Shown one piece after another: positions 26,973-34,996 of a DNA stretch of 64,000 bases. The notes under the pieces are model-generated. The model saw nothing but the letters and a program-made list of their open reading frames with translations, searched no databases and had not been told where the DNA came from. The DNA is from Streptomyces physcomitrii (lineage in GTDB: Bacteria > Actinomycetota > Actinomycetes > Streptomycetales > Streptomycetaceae). Location: assembly GCF_012273655.1 (NCBI RefSeq), contig NZ_JAAWWP010000004.1, positions 1-64,000 on the forward strand, read 5' to 3'. Position 1 is the first letter of the stretch. Each line of letters opens with the position of its first letter. The translations under genes and the position numbers were made by a program.

Positions 26973-26996
26973 GGCTCAGGAACAGCTCAGATCAAT
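26973..26996. repeat. 24-bp motif, copy 2
   Basis: GGCTCAGGAACAGCTCAGAT followed by CAAT, upstream of a possible small gene at 27065 and about 165 bases upstream of the divergent SH3-like gene start. See copy 1 at 25861-25884. Confidence 0.6.
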
Positions 26997-27064
26997 CGCG
27001 AAGTCCCGTTGCACCCCGACGAATCCCCCGTGCCACACTTTCGCCGCGGTGAGGGGTGAGAGGG

Positions 27065-27289
27065 ATGGATGACCGTCAGGAGAAGTCGGCCAAGTCCCGG
27101 ACCGGCGCCGCGAAGTGGCAGGTCTGGATCGGACTGCTCGGCTTGCTCGTAGCGATCACACCGGATATGTGGGGCAGTTCGTCGAGGCGACATCCTTGTT
27201 CCCCCTTCCGCACGACGCGGCGCCTCCGGCCCCACCCGCCGCTGGTGACCGCCGGACCCCGCCCGCGCTCCTCTAGGCTTGCCGCGTGA
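27065..27289 (+). CDS. Possible 74-residue small membrane protein (doubtful)
   Basis: The first 40 codons look protein-like: a charged start MDDRQEKSAKSRTGAAKW, then a hydrophobic segment VWIGLLGLLVAITP. The remainder is Arg/Pro/Ser-rich and resembles non-coding frame. GAGGGGTGAGAGGG precedes ATG 27065, and its TGA overlaps the GTG of the next gene (GTGA), which supports translation. It could be a real gene, a decayed remnant or a leader for the next gene. Confidence 0.35.
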   Translation: MDDRQEKSAKSRTGAAKWQVWIGLLGLLVAITPDMWGSSSRRHPCSPFRTTRRLRPHPPLVTAGPRPRSSRLAA

Positions 27290-27525
27290 ACCTCCCGCTC
27301 TCCCCCGAGGAATCGCCCGCCGATCCGCAGTGCTCGGCCAAGGGCTGCCGCGCCGATGCCGTCTGGGTGCTCGCCTGGAACAACCCGAAGCTGCACACCC
27401 CCGAGCGCCGCAAGACCTGGCTGGCCTGCGAGGAGCACCGGGCGCACCTCTCGTCCTTCCTGGACGTACGCGGCTTCCTCAAGGACGTGGTGGCGCTGGA
27501 GGAGTGGGAGGACTCCGGCTCGTAG
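27286..27525 (+). CDS. Small conserved Cys/His protein, unknown function
   Basis: A 79-residue cytosolic protein with possible zinc ligands: Cys in DPQCSAKGC (spacing Cys-x4-Cys) and a later WLACEEHRAHL (Cys-x2-His). Between them are aromatic residues typical of a small treble-clef or zinc-ribbon fold (AVWVLAWNNPKLHTPERRKT). I recognise it as a conserved actinobacterial hypothetical but know no function. GTG 27286 overlaps the preceding frame's stop. It converges on moaA. Confidence 0.75.
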   Translation: MNLPLSPEESPADPQCSAKGCRADAVWVLAWNNPKLHTPERRKTWLACEEHRAHLSSFLDVRGFLKDVVALEEWEDSGS

Positions 27526-27596
27526 GGGCTTCTCTGCTTTTCGCCCCGGCCGGGGCGAAGAGCGAAAGACTCAACCGCCCTGCGCCGGGTGGGAGT

Positions 27597-28658
27597 TCAG
27601 CCGCCGATGGCGGACATCGGGCGCTCGGGCTGGAGGAAGGACGGGTCGTCGAGTCCGGAGCCCGCCTTCTTGCCCCACATCGCCTTGCTCCAGAGCGCGG
27701 CGAGCTCCGCGTCCCCGGCGCCGCCGCGCAGGGCCGCGCGCAGATCGGTCTCCTCGGTGGCGAAGAGGCAGGTGCGGATCTGGCCGTCGGCGGTGAGCCG
27801 GGTGCGGTCGCAGGCCGCGCAGAAGGGCCGGGTCACCGAGGCGATCACCCCGACGCGGCCCGGGCCGCCGTCCACCAGCCAGCGCTCGGCCGGGGCGGAG
27901 CCGCGCTCCCGCTCCCCCTCCGGGGTGAGCGTGAACCGGCGCCGCAGGGAGACCAGGATGTCCTCGGCGGTGATCATTCCGCTGCGCTGCCAGCCGTGCT
28001 GGGCGTCCAGCGGCATCTGCTCGATGAAGCGCAGCTCGTAGGCGTGGGCCAGGGCCCAGTCGAGGAGTTCGGGTGCCTCGTCGTCGTTGAGGCCGGGCAT
28101 CAGGACCGCGTTGACCTTCACGGGGGTCAGTCCGGCCTCGTGGGCCGCGCGGAGGCCGGCGAGGACGTCGTGGTGGCGGTCGCGGCGGGTGAGGGTCTTG
28201 AAGACCTCGGGGCGCAGGGTGTCCAGCGAGACGTTGACCCGGTCGAGGCCCGCCTCGCGCAGCGCGCTCGCGGTGCGGGCGAGGCCGATGCCGTTGGTGG
28301 TGAGGGAGAGCCGGGGGCGCGGGGTGAGCGCGGCGGCCTCGGTGAGGATGGCGGTGAGCCCGGGCCGGAGCAGGGGTTCGCCGCCGGTGAAGCGCACCTC
28401 GGTGATGCCGAGCCGCTCCACCGCGATCCGTACCAGGCGGACGATCTCCTCGTCGGTCAGCAGATCGGGCTTGGCCAGCCACTGCAGGCCCTGCTCGGGC
28501 ATGCAGTAGGTGCAGCGCAGATTGCAGCGGTCGGTCAGCGAGACGCGCAGATCGGTGGCGACCCGCCCGTAGGTGTCGGCAAGCAGTGCGGGCCCCCTTC
28601 CCTGGAAAGCCGTGTGGTGCCGGGCTCTGGTGTCGAGCGTACGTGACCGCGGTGACAC
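27597..28658 (-). CDS. moaA: GTP 3',8-cyclase MoaA (molybdenum cofactor synthesis)
   Basis: Radical-SAM enzyme that, with MoaC, converts GTP to cyclic pyranopterin monophosphate. The N-terminal cluster motif is CNLRCTYC, the SAM-binding glycine motif is RFTGGEPLLRPG, the C-terminal cluster Cys are in CAACDRTRLTADGQIRTC, and the catalytic C-terminal Gly-Gly is present (PMSAIGG). The boundaries give 353 residues from GTG 28658. The first 24 residues are Arg-rich and unlike the family, and conserved sequence begins exactly at CTG 28586 (LLADTYGRVATDLRVS), which has GGGAAGGGGG upstream. A CTG start giving 329 residues is therefore possible. Confidence 0.94.
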   Translation of the reverse strand: MSPRSRTLDTRARHHTAFQGRGPALLADTYGRVATDLRVSLTDRCNLRCTYCMPEQGLQWLAKPDLLTDEEIVRLVRIAVERLGITEVRFTGGEPLLRPGLTAILTEAAALTPRPRLSLTTNGIGLARTASALREAGLDRVNVSLDTLRPEVFKTLTRRDRHHDVLAGLRAAHEAGLTPVKVNAVLMPGLNDDEAPELLDWALAHAYELRFIEQMPLDAQHGWQRSGMITAEDILVSLRRRFTLTPEGERERGSAPAERWLVDGGPGRVGVIASVTRPFCAACDRTRLTADGQIRTCLFATEETDLRAALRGGAGDAELAALWSKAMWGKKAGSGLDDPSFLQPERPMSAIGG

Positions 28659-28687
28659 CCCCCGGGTACGCGTCTCGGCCGGTGGAA

Positions 28688-28730
28688 CCGCATCTGCCGC
28701 CCCCGGTCGGGCCGGGGGCGGCAGATGCGG
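28688..28730 (-). terminator. Terminator hairpin of the DUF485-symporter operon
   Basis: CCGCATCTGCCGCCCCCGG and its exact complement form a 19-bp stem with loop TCGGG, 13 bases after the symporter stop and upstream of moaA on the same strand. It isolates moaA from the upstream operon. Confidence 0.9.
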
Positions 28731-28743
28731 TCGCGCGGGAGCC

Positions 28744-30363
28744 TCAGTGGGCGCCGGTGCCGGTGAGGGAACGGACCTCCAATTCGGCGTACTTGGCGGT
28801 GTTCGGCTCCTCCTTGGACAGGACGGTGCCGAGCCAGCCGAGCAGGAAGCCGACCGGGATGGAGATCAGGCCCGGGTTCTCCAGCGGGAACCAGTGGAAG
28901 TCGACGTCCGGGAACATCGAGGTCGGCTTGCCGGAGACGACCGGCGAGAAGAGCACCAGGCCGACCGCGGTGACCAGTCCTCCGTAGATCGACCAGAGGG
29001 CGCCCTGGGTGGTGAAGCGCTTCCAGAAGAGGCTGTAGAGGATGGTGGGCAGGTTCGCCGAGGCGGCGACCGCGAAGGCGAGGGCGACGAGTCCCGCGAC
29101 GTTGAGGTCGCGGGCGAGGGCGCCGAGGCCGATGGAGACGATGCCGATGAGCACGGTGGCGTAACGGGCGGCCCGTACCTCCTGCTTCTCGGTGGCCTGG
29201 CCCTTCTTGATCACGTTGGCGTAGATGTCGTGGGCGAAGGAGGAGGACGAGGCCAGGGTCAGTCCGGCGACCACCGCGAGGATGGTGGCGAAGGCGACCG
29301 CCGAGATGGAGGCGAGCAGGATCGCGCCCCAGGTCGAGTCCACCCCGCCGAGATGCAGGGCGAGCAGGGGCGCCGCCGTGTTGCCCGCCTTGTTGGAGGC
29401 GATGATCTCGTCCGGTTTGATCAGTGCGGCGGCGCCGAAGCCGAGCGCGATCGTCATCAGGTAGAAGACACCGATGATGCCGATGGCCCAGTTGACCGAC
29501 TTCCGGGCGGCCTTGGCGGTGGGCACCGTGTAGAAGCGGATCAGGATGTGCGGCAGTCCGGCGGTGCCGAGCACGAGCGCGATGCCGAGGGAGAGGAAGT
29601 CGAGCTTGGTGGTGGAGTCGATGCCGTACTTCAGGCCCGGCTCCAGGAAGGCCGAGTGCTTGCCGCTGTTGTCGGCGGCCGAGCCGAGCAGGTCGGAGAC
29701 GTTGAAGTCGAACTTCAGGAGCACCAGGAAGGTGATCAGCAGGGCGCCCGCGATCAGCAGGACCGCCTTGACCATCTGCACCCAGGTGGTGCCCTTCATC
29801 CCGCCGATGGTCACGTAGACGATCATCAGCACGCCGACCAGGGCGACGATGCCGACCTTGCCCGCGTCGCTGGTGATGCCGAGCAGCAGCGAGACCAGGA
29901 CGCCCGCGCCCGCCATCTGGGCCAGCAGGTAGAAGATCGACACCACGATGGTGGAGGTGCCGGCGGCGGTGCGCACCGGGCGCTGGCGCATCCGGTAGGC
30001 GAGGACGTCGCCCATCGTGTAGCGGCCGGAGTTGCGCAGCGGCTCGGCGACCAGGAGCAGGGCGACCAGCCAGGCCACCAGGAAGCCGATGGAGTAGAGG
30101 AAGCCGTCGTAGCCGAAGAGGGCGATGGCGCCCGCGATGCCGAGGAAGGAGGCCGCGGACATGTAGTCGCCGGAGACGGCGAGGCCGTTCTGGAAACCGG
30201 TGAACTGCCGTCCGCCCGCGTAGAAGTCGGCCGCGTCCTTGGTTTGGCGGCCCGCCCACACGGTGATGACGAGGGTGGCCAGGACGAAGACCGCGAAGAG
30301 CGAGATGATCAGCGGCCGGTGTTCGCTTGCCTCACCCGCGGCGAGGGTCATTGCCGGGTTCAT
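28744..30363 (-). CDS. Sodium:solute symporter, cation/acetate symporter type (ActP-like)
   Basis: A 539-residue SSS-family transporter with about thirteen hydrophobic helices. ActP-type signatures include DAADFYAGGRQFTGFQNGLA, SGDYMSAASFLGI and GLPHILIRFYTVP. It likely imports acetate or a related short monocarboxylate with Na+ or H+. ATG 30363 shares four bases (ATGA) with the stop of the DUF485 gene, the standard yjcH-actP arrangement. Substrate specificity is by family only; pyruvate or propionate are alternatives. Confidence 0.92.
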   Translation of the reverse strand: MNPAMTLAAGEASEHRPLIISLFAVFVLATLVITVWAGRQTKDAADFYAGGRQFTGFQNGLAVSGDYMSAASFLGIAGAIALFGYDGFLYSIGFLVAWLVALLLVAEPLRNSGRYTMGDVLAYRMRQRPVRTAAGTSTIVVSIFYLLAQMAGAGVLVSLLLGITSDAGKVGIVALVGVLMIVYVTIGGMKGTTWVQMVKAVLLIAGALLITFLVLLKFDFNVSDLLGSAADNSGKHSAFLEPGLKYGIDSTTKLDFLSLGIALVLGTAGLPHILIRFYTVPTAKAARKSVNWAIGIIGVFYLMTIALGFGAAALIKPDEIIASNKAGNTAAPLLALHLGGVDSTWGAILLASISAVAFATILAVVAGLTLASSSSFAHDIYANVIKKGQATEKQEVRAARYATVLIGIVSIGLGALARDLNVAGLVALAFAVAASANLPTILYSLFWKRFTTQGALWSIYGGLVTAVGLVLFSPVVSGKPTSMFPDVDFHWFPLENPGLISIPVGFLLGWLGTVLSKEEPNTAKYAELEVRSLTGTGAH

Positions 30364-30728
30364 GCGCCGCCCTCCATCCGGGACTTGATCGCCTCGGCCT
30401 TGGGGTCGAGCTTGGTCGCGGCGTGACGGGAGTACCACCAGGCGATGAGGAAGGTGGTCAGGAACTGGGCGAGGCCGAGCACCAGGGCGACATTGATGTT
30501 GCCGAAGAGCTTGGTGCCCATGAAGTCGCCCGCGTAGTTCGACAGCAGCACGTAGAGCAGGTACCAGGCGACGAAGGCGATCGTCAGCGGGAAGGCGAAG
30601 GAGCGGTGGGCATGCCGCAGTTCACGGAATTCGGCGCTGGCCTGCACCTCGGCGAACTCCTCTGCGGAGGGCAGCGGAGGCGTGCTGCCCGGACCGCCCT
30701 TCGACGGCGGTGGTGGTTGGGTGGCCAC
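30360..30728 (-). CDS. DUF485 family membrane protein (YjcH-like)
   Basis: A 122-residue protein with a Pro-rich N-terminus, the family segment FRELRHAHRSFAFPLTIAF, and two transmembrane helices (about 48-68 and 85-108). It nearly always precedes an ActP-type symporter, as here, and is assumed to assist it. GTG 30728 is chosen because GAGGAGAAG lies just upstream. The stop overlaps the symporter start. Confidence 0.9.
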   Translation of the reverse strand: MATQPPPPSKGGPGSTPPLPSAEEFAEVQASAEFRELRHAHRSFAFPLTIAFVAWYLLYVLLSNYAGDFMGTKLFGNINVALVLGLAQFLTTFLIAWWYSRHAATKLDPKAEAIKSRMEGGA

Positions 30729-31094
30729 GGCTTCTCCTCGCGGTGCGGGCACAGGGGTACGTACGGATATCGGCGGGGCGGCGGGCGGGTCGGGGCGAAG
30801 GGCCCTGGCGCGGACGCACGCCCCGGGGCGGCGCAGTGAGCTGGATCACGGAACCGTCTGGCGATGTTAGGGCTCTACGGCGTGATCCAACAGGGGGTGG
30901 GGGGCAGCTCCTCGCAGCTGTTCGGTCCGGGCGGGCCCGGGCGGCTTTCGGCCGGACGTCCTGTTTTCTTCCGGGATTCCGTTGCTGGCCAGCGAGGACG
31001 GAGATAGCTTCACCCTGACCTTTCGGTCATGTACCTGCCCGGGCAGCATCCTGTCCGGGTCCTCGTTGTCCGGATGATGTGGAGACCCCACCCC
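30729..31094. promoter_or_regulatory. 366-bp divergent gap between the symporter operon and the first protease
   Basis: No gene seen. It holds the start region of both units and a short palindrome, TGACC-TTTC-GGTCA (31016-31029), 65 bases upstream of the protease start, which could be an operator. Confidence 0.35.
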
Positions 31095-32618
31095 ATGACG
31101 CATCGCCGTTCCAGACGCGGCCTGGCACTCGCCGTGCCGCTCTCGCTGGCGTTCACCGCGGCCCTCACCGGCGCCCTGCCCTCGGCGGCCTCCGCCGGTC
31201 AGGCACCCGCGGCCGCCACCACCGGGGCGCAGGGCCCCGAGCTCGCCTACGTCGTCAACACCTGGCCCGGTCACGGCACGGCCGCCAGGGTGCAGAAGGC
31301 GATCACCGCGGCCGGCGGCACCGTCGTCGTCGCGCACGAGAAGATCGGCGTGATCGTCGCCCACTCGGCGGCGGCCGACTTCGCCCCCCGGCTGCGCGAG
31401 GTACCCGGCGTCCAGTCCGCCGGTGCCACCCGCACCACCCCGCTCACCCCGGCCGCCACCACCGAGGAGGGCGCGCCCCAGTACCTGTCGAAGGGCGCCG
31501 TCGCCCGGGCCCGCGCCGCCGAGGGCGCCGAGCCGCTCGAAGCCGACCAGTGGGACCTGCGCGCGATAGGCGCCGACAAGGCCGCCCGCGTCAACCCGGG
31601 CAGCCGCGAGGTGACCGTCGGCGTCATCGACACCGGCGTGGACGACACCCACCCCGACCTGGCGCCCAACTTCTCCGCCGCCCAGTCCGCCAACTGCGTG
31701 GGCGGCAAGGCCGATACGAGCCCCGGCGCCTGGCGCCCGTACAACCCGGACGAGGATTACCACGGCACCCATGTGGCCGGTGAGATCGCGGCCGCCCGCA
31801 ACGGCGTCGGCGTCGCCGGAGTCGCCCCCGGCGTCAAGGTCGCCGGTATCAAGGTGAGCGACCCGGACAACGGGCTCTTCTACCCCGAGAACGTCGTCTG
31901 CGCCTTCGTCTTCGCCGCCGACCACGGCATCGAGATCACCAACAACAGCTATTACGTGGACCCTTGGCTCTACAACTGCCTGGCCGACCCCGACCAGAAG
32001 GCCATCGTCGACTCGGTGAACCGGGCGCAGCTCTACGCCCGCGGCAAGGGCACGCTCAGCCTCGCCTCGGCCGGGAACTCCAACCACGACCTCGCCTCGC
32101 ACGAGATCCTGGACGAGTCGAGCCCGGACGACTCCACCCCGGTGCCGCGCACCGTCGACCCGCACAAGTGCTTTGACATTCCCACCCAGTTGCCCGGTGT
32201 GGTCACCGTCAGCGCGACGGGTGTGCAGGACCTCAAGTCGTACTACTCCAGTTACGGCAAGGGCGTGATCGACATCGCGGCCCCCGGCGGCGACAAGTAC
32301 CAGATCCCGGACACCCCGGAGAAGAACGGCCGCATCCTGTCCACCCTCCCCGGCGGCAAGTACGGCTATCTGCAGGGCACTTCGATGGCCTCCCCGCACG
32401 CCGCGGGCGTCGCCGCGCTGCTGAAGTCGGCCCACCCGCGGGCCACCCCGGCCCAGCTCCAGTTCCGGCTCGCGGCCCAGGCCGACAACCCCGGCTGCCC
32501 GACCGAGCCCTACGACCCGGACGGCAACGGCACCGTCGACTCCACCTGCGAGGGCGGCAAGCGGGTCAACGGCTTCTACGGCCACGGAATCGTGGACGCG
32601 CTCGACGCGGTGCGCTGA
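31095..32618 (+). CDS. Secreted S8 (subtilisin-like) serine protease, paralogue 1
   Basis: A 507-residue pre-pro-protease. The signal peptide (RRSRRGLALAVPLSLAFTAA, cut near SAASAGQ) is followed by an inhibitor-like propeptide (about 48-120, AYVVNTWPGHG). The peptidase domain has catalytic Asp179 (GVIDTGVDDTHPD), His223 (YHGTHVAGEI), Asn in NNSYYVD and Ser430 (QGTSMASPHAAG). A late segment DPDGNGTVDS looks calcium-binding. It acts outside the cell, perhaps in nutrition or mycelial turnover. ATG 31095 is used. It is closely similar to the next gene, a tandem duplication. Confidence 0.94.
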   Translation: MTHRRSRRGLALAVPLSLAFTAALTGALPSAASAGQAPAAATTGAQGPELAYVVNTWPGHGTAARVQKAITAAGGTVVVAHEKIGVIVAHSAAADFAPRLREVPGVQSAGATRTTPLTPAATTEEGAPQYLSKGAVARARAAEGAEPLEADQWDLRAIGADKAARVNPGSREVTVGVIDTGVDDTHPDLAPNFSAAQSANCVGGKADTSPGAWRPYNPDEDYHGTHVAGEIAAARNGVGVAGVAPGVKVAGIKVSDPDNGLFYPENVVCAFVFAADHGIEITNNSYYVDPWLYNCLADPDQKAIVDSVNRAQLYARGKGTLSLASAGNSNHDLASHEILDESSPDDSTPVPRTVDPHKCFDIPTQLPGVVTVSATGVQDLKSYYSSYGKGVIDIAAPGGDKYQIPDTPEKNGRILSTLPGGKYGYLQGTSMASPHAAGVAALLKSAHPRATPAQLQFRLAAQADNPGCPTEPYDPDGNGTVDSTCEGGKRVNGFYGHGIVDALDAVR

Positions 32619-32664
32619 CCGGACGCGCAGCGCACGCCTCCACGTCTGCGGCGCTTCGGTCGCC

Positions 32665-32723
32665 GGGCCTTGAGCTGTGAGCTTCGGGCCTCGGGCCTTG
32701 CACCTCGGGCCTTGCGCCTCGGA
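32665..32723. repeat. Short tandem repeat between the two proteases (about 14 bp unit)
   Basis: Imperfect repeats of CTCGGGCCTTGCRC occur at 32688-32722, with degenerate copies before. They lie in the 280-bp gap upstream of the second protease. Confidence 0.55.
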
Positions 32724-32898
32724 CGTGGTTCGGGAGGGGTGCGGCTGGACCTGGTATCCGGTCCGGTCGCGCCCCTTGCGCCCGCGGGCCGCTCACCGCC
32801 GCAGCTCCGCCGCAACGGCCTGCCGACCCGTCGGCCGGCCGGGTCCCGTTTCCTCTCGGACCCACCGCCTCAGCCCCCTTCACCCCTACGGAGAAGCC

Positions 32899-34437
32899 AT
32901 GTCCCGTCCCCTGATCCGCTCCCGCAGAACCGCCGTACCGCTCGGCGTCGCCGTCGTCTCCGCGCTCGCCCTGTGGCCCGCGGTCAGCGCCTCCGCCGCG
33001 CCCGCGCCGGTGCCGAGCGCCACCGGGGCGAAGGGCGCCGCCGCCGAGGGCACGCTCAGCTATGTCGTCAACATCCGCCCCGGGCACGGGCCTTCGGCCG
33101 CCGTGCGCAAGGCGATAGCCAAGGCGGGCGGCACCGTCGTCGCCTCCTACGACCGGATCGGCGTCGTCGTGGCGACCTCAGCCGACCCCGCCTTCGCCGA
33201 GACGGTCCGCGCGGTACGCGGCGTGCACTCGGCCGGGGCGACCCGTACCGCCCCGCTGCCCGCGCAGTCCACCACCGACGTCGGCACCCCGAAGGTGCTC
33301 ACCGAGAAGCAGACCAGGGCGCTCGCCGCCGAGGCGGAGCCGGGCCAGGACCCGCTGGAGCCGCAGCAGTGGGACCTGCCCGCCATCAAGGCGGACCAGG
33401 CGCACAAGAAGACCCTCGGCAGCGACCGGGTTACCGTCGCCGTCCTGGACACCGGGGTCGACGACACCCACCCGGACATCGCGCCCAACTTCGACCGCGC
33501 GGGCTCCGTCGACTGCGTCGGCGGCAAGGCCGACACGGCGGACGGCGCCTGGCGCCCGAAGAGCGGCGAGAGCCCGCACGGCACCCATGTCGCGGGCGAG
33601 ATCGCGGCCGCCAAGAACGGCGTCGGCGTCACCGGAGTCGCGCCGGGCGTGAAGGTCTCCGGCATCAAGGTCGGCAACCCGGACGGCTTCTTCTACGCGG
33701 AGGCCGTGGTCTGCGGCTTCGTCTGGGCCGCCGAGCACGGCGCGGACGTCACCAACAACAGCTATTTCACCGACCCCTGGTACTTCAACTGCGTCGCCGA
33801 CCCGGACCAGAAGGCACTGGTCGAGGCGATCACCCGGGCCACGCGCTACGCGGAGAAGAAGGGCGCGGTGAACGTCGCCGCCGCGGGCAACGAGAACTTC
33901 GACCTGGCCGCCGAGGAGCTGGTGGACCCCTCCAGCCCGAACGACACCACCCCCGGCGAGCGCACCGTCGACCCCTCGGAGTGCTTCGACATCCCGACCC
34001 AGCTGCCGGGCGTCGTCACCGTCGCCTCCACCGGAGCCAAGGGCCTCAAGTCCTCCTTCTCCAACCACGGCCTGGGCGTCGTCGACATCGCCGCGCCCGG
34101 CGGCGACTCCACCGCGTACCAGACCCCCGAGCCGCCCGCCACCAGCGGACTGATCCTCGGCCCGCTGCCCGGCGGCAAGTGGGGCTACATGGCCGGCACC
34201 TCGATGGCCTCCCCGCATGTCGCGGGCGTCGCCGCCCTCATCAAGTCCCGCCACCCCTACGCCCCGCCCGCCCTCGTCAAGGCCCTGCTCTACGCCGAGG
34301 CGGACGCGGTGCCCTGCACCGACCCGTACGACATCGACGGCGACGGCAAGATCGACGCGGTCTGCGAGGGCGGCAAGAACCGGAACGGGTTCTACGGGGT
34401 GGGGGTGGCGGACGCGCTGGACGCGGTTCGGCGGTAG
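32899..34437 (+). CDS. Secreted S8 (subtilisin-like) serine protease, paralogue 2
   Basis: A 512-residue paralogue of the preceding protease with the same plan: signal peptide (cut near VSASAAPAP), propeptide (SYVVNIRPGHGPSAAV), and catalytic Asp (AVLDTGVDDTHPD), His (SPHGTHVAGEI), Asn (NNSYFTDPW) and Ser (AGTSMASPHVAG). Differences cluster in loops; this copy has GDSTAYQTPEPPATS where copy 1 has GDKYQIPDTPEKN. A DIDGDGKID segment near the C-terminus resembles a calcium site. GGAG lies six bases before ATG 32899. Its own signal and gap suggest an independent transcript, though read-through from copy 1 is possible. Confidence 0.94.
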   Translation: MSRPLIRSRRTAVPLGVAVVSALALWPAVSASAAPAPVPSATGAKGAAAEGTLSYVVNIRPGHGPSAAVRKAIAKAGGTVVASYDRIGVVVATSADPAFAETVRAVRGVHSAGATRTAPLPAQSTTDVGTPKVLTEKQTRALAAEAEPGQDPLEPQQWDLPAIKADQAHKKTLGSDRVTVAVLDTGVDDTHPDIAPNFDRAGSVDCVGGKADTADGAWRPKSGESPHGTHVAGEIAAAKNGVGVTGVAPGVKVSGIKVGNPDGFFYAEAVVCGFVWAAEHGADVTNNSYFTDPWYFNCVADPDQKALVEAITRATRYAEKKGAVNVAAAGNENFDLAAEELVDPSSPNDTTPGERTVDPSECFDIPTQLPGVVTVASTGAKGLKSSFSNHGLGVVDIAAPGGDSTAYQTPEPPATSGLILGPLPGGKWGYMAGTSMASPHVAGVAALIKSRHPYAPPALVKALLYAEADAVPCTDPYDIDGDGKIDAVCEGGKNRNGFYGVGVADALDAVRR

Positions 34438-34648
34438 GCGGGGGCCGTGCGGACGGCACGCGGACGCGGCGGCCAGTCGGGGGCGTGGACACTACTCCCG
34501 GGCGGGGTGGGGACACTGCTCCCGGGGGCTGCGCATGGGCCTTGCCCCGGAACTGCTCGGGCGGTGAGTTGGCGCTGTTCGGTGGCGAGTTGGCGCCGTT
34601 CGGTGGTTGGTCGCACGGCAGGTGACAGGTGACAGGCAACAGATGACG

Positions 34649-34702
34649 GATGACGGATGACGGATGACGGATATTGATATCTGTCATCCGTCATCTGTCA
34701 TC
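34649..34702. repeat. Near-perfect 54-bp palindrome built from ATGACGG heptads
   Basis: The left arm GATGACGGATGACGGATGAC plus GGATAT pairs with the right arm (34677-34702) over 26 positions with two mismatches that would be G-U pairs in RNA; only two bases separate the arms. It has about 44% GC in a genome of roughly 72%. It may act as a terminator for protease 2 or be a foreign element. Confidence 0.75.
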
Positions 34703-34812
34703 TGCCACCTGTCAGTTGTCAATGGCCAGACGCCCGACGCCCGACGCCCGATGCCAACCGAGCCCGGCCTCACCTTGCCCGGCCTCACCCTGCCCGGCCC
34801 AGTCTTGCCCGA

Positions 34813-34866
34813 CCCAGCCCGGCGCAACGCCAACTCCAACCCAGCCCGGCGCAACGCCAACTCCAA
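34813..34866. repeat. Two exact tandem copies of a 27-bp unit
   Basis: Each copy begins CCCAGCCCGGCGCAACGCCA and ends ACTCCAA. As 27 is a multiple of three, the frame running into the CopD-like gene is kept and would read PARRNANSN twice. Confidence 0.85.
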
Positions 34867-34996
34867 CCCAGACACCGACCCAGCCCCAACCCCAGCCCCA
34901 GCCCCAGCCCCAGCCCCAGCCCCAAGCCGATCCCCCACCCACACGTCTGACCTTCACCGCTTGCCCACCCCCTCGGACCCCGGTGAAGATCGTGCG

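Larger units (their letters stand above)
34563..34930. repeat. Repeat island between protease 2 and the CopD-like gene
   Basis: In this gene-free stretch different repeats follow one another: two copies of GAGTTGGCGCYGTTCGGTGG (about 34566-34608), a heptad palindrome (34649-34702), two or three copies of CCCGGCCTCACCYTG (about 34763-34800), two exact 27-bp copies (34813-34866) and a CCCCAG hexamer run (about 34882-34925). The last three are in frame with the downstream CopD-like gene but read as Pro/Ala/Asn low complexity. Confidence 0.75.

Noticed and set aside
28573..30426. 617-residue plus-strand frame opposite the symporter
   Set aside because: Antisense shadow of an evident sodium:solute symporter; Asp/Gly/His-rich without motifs.
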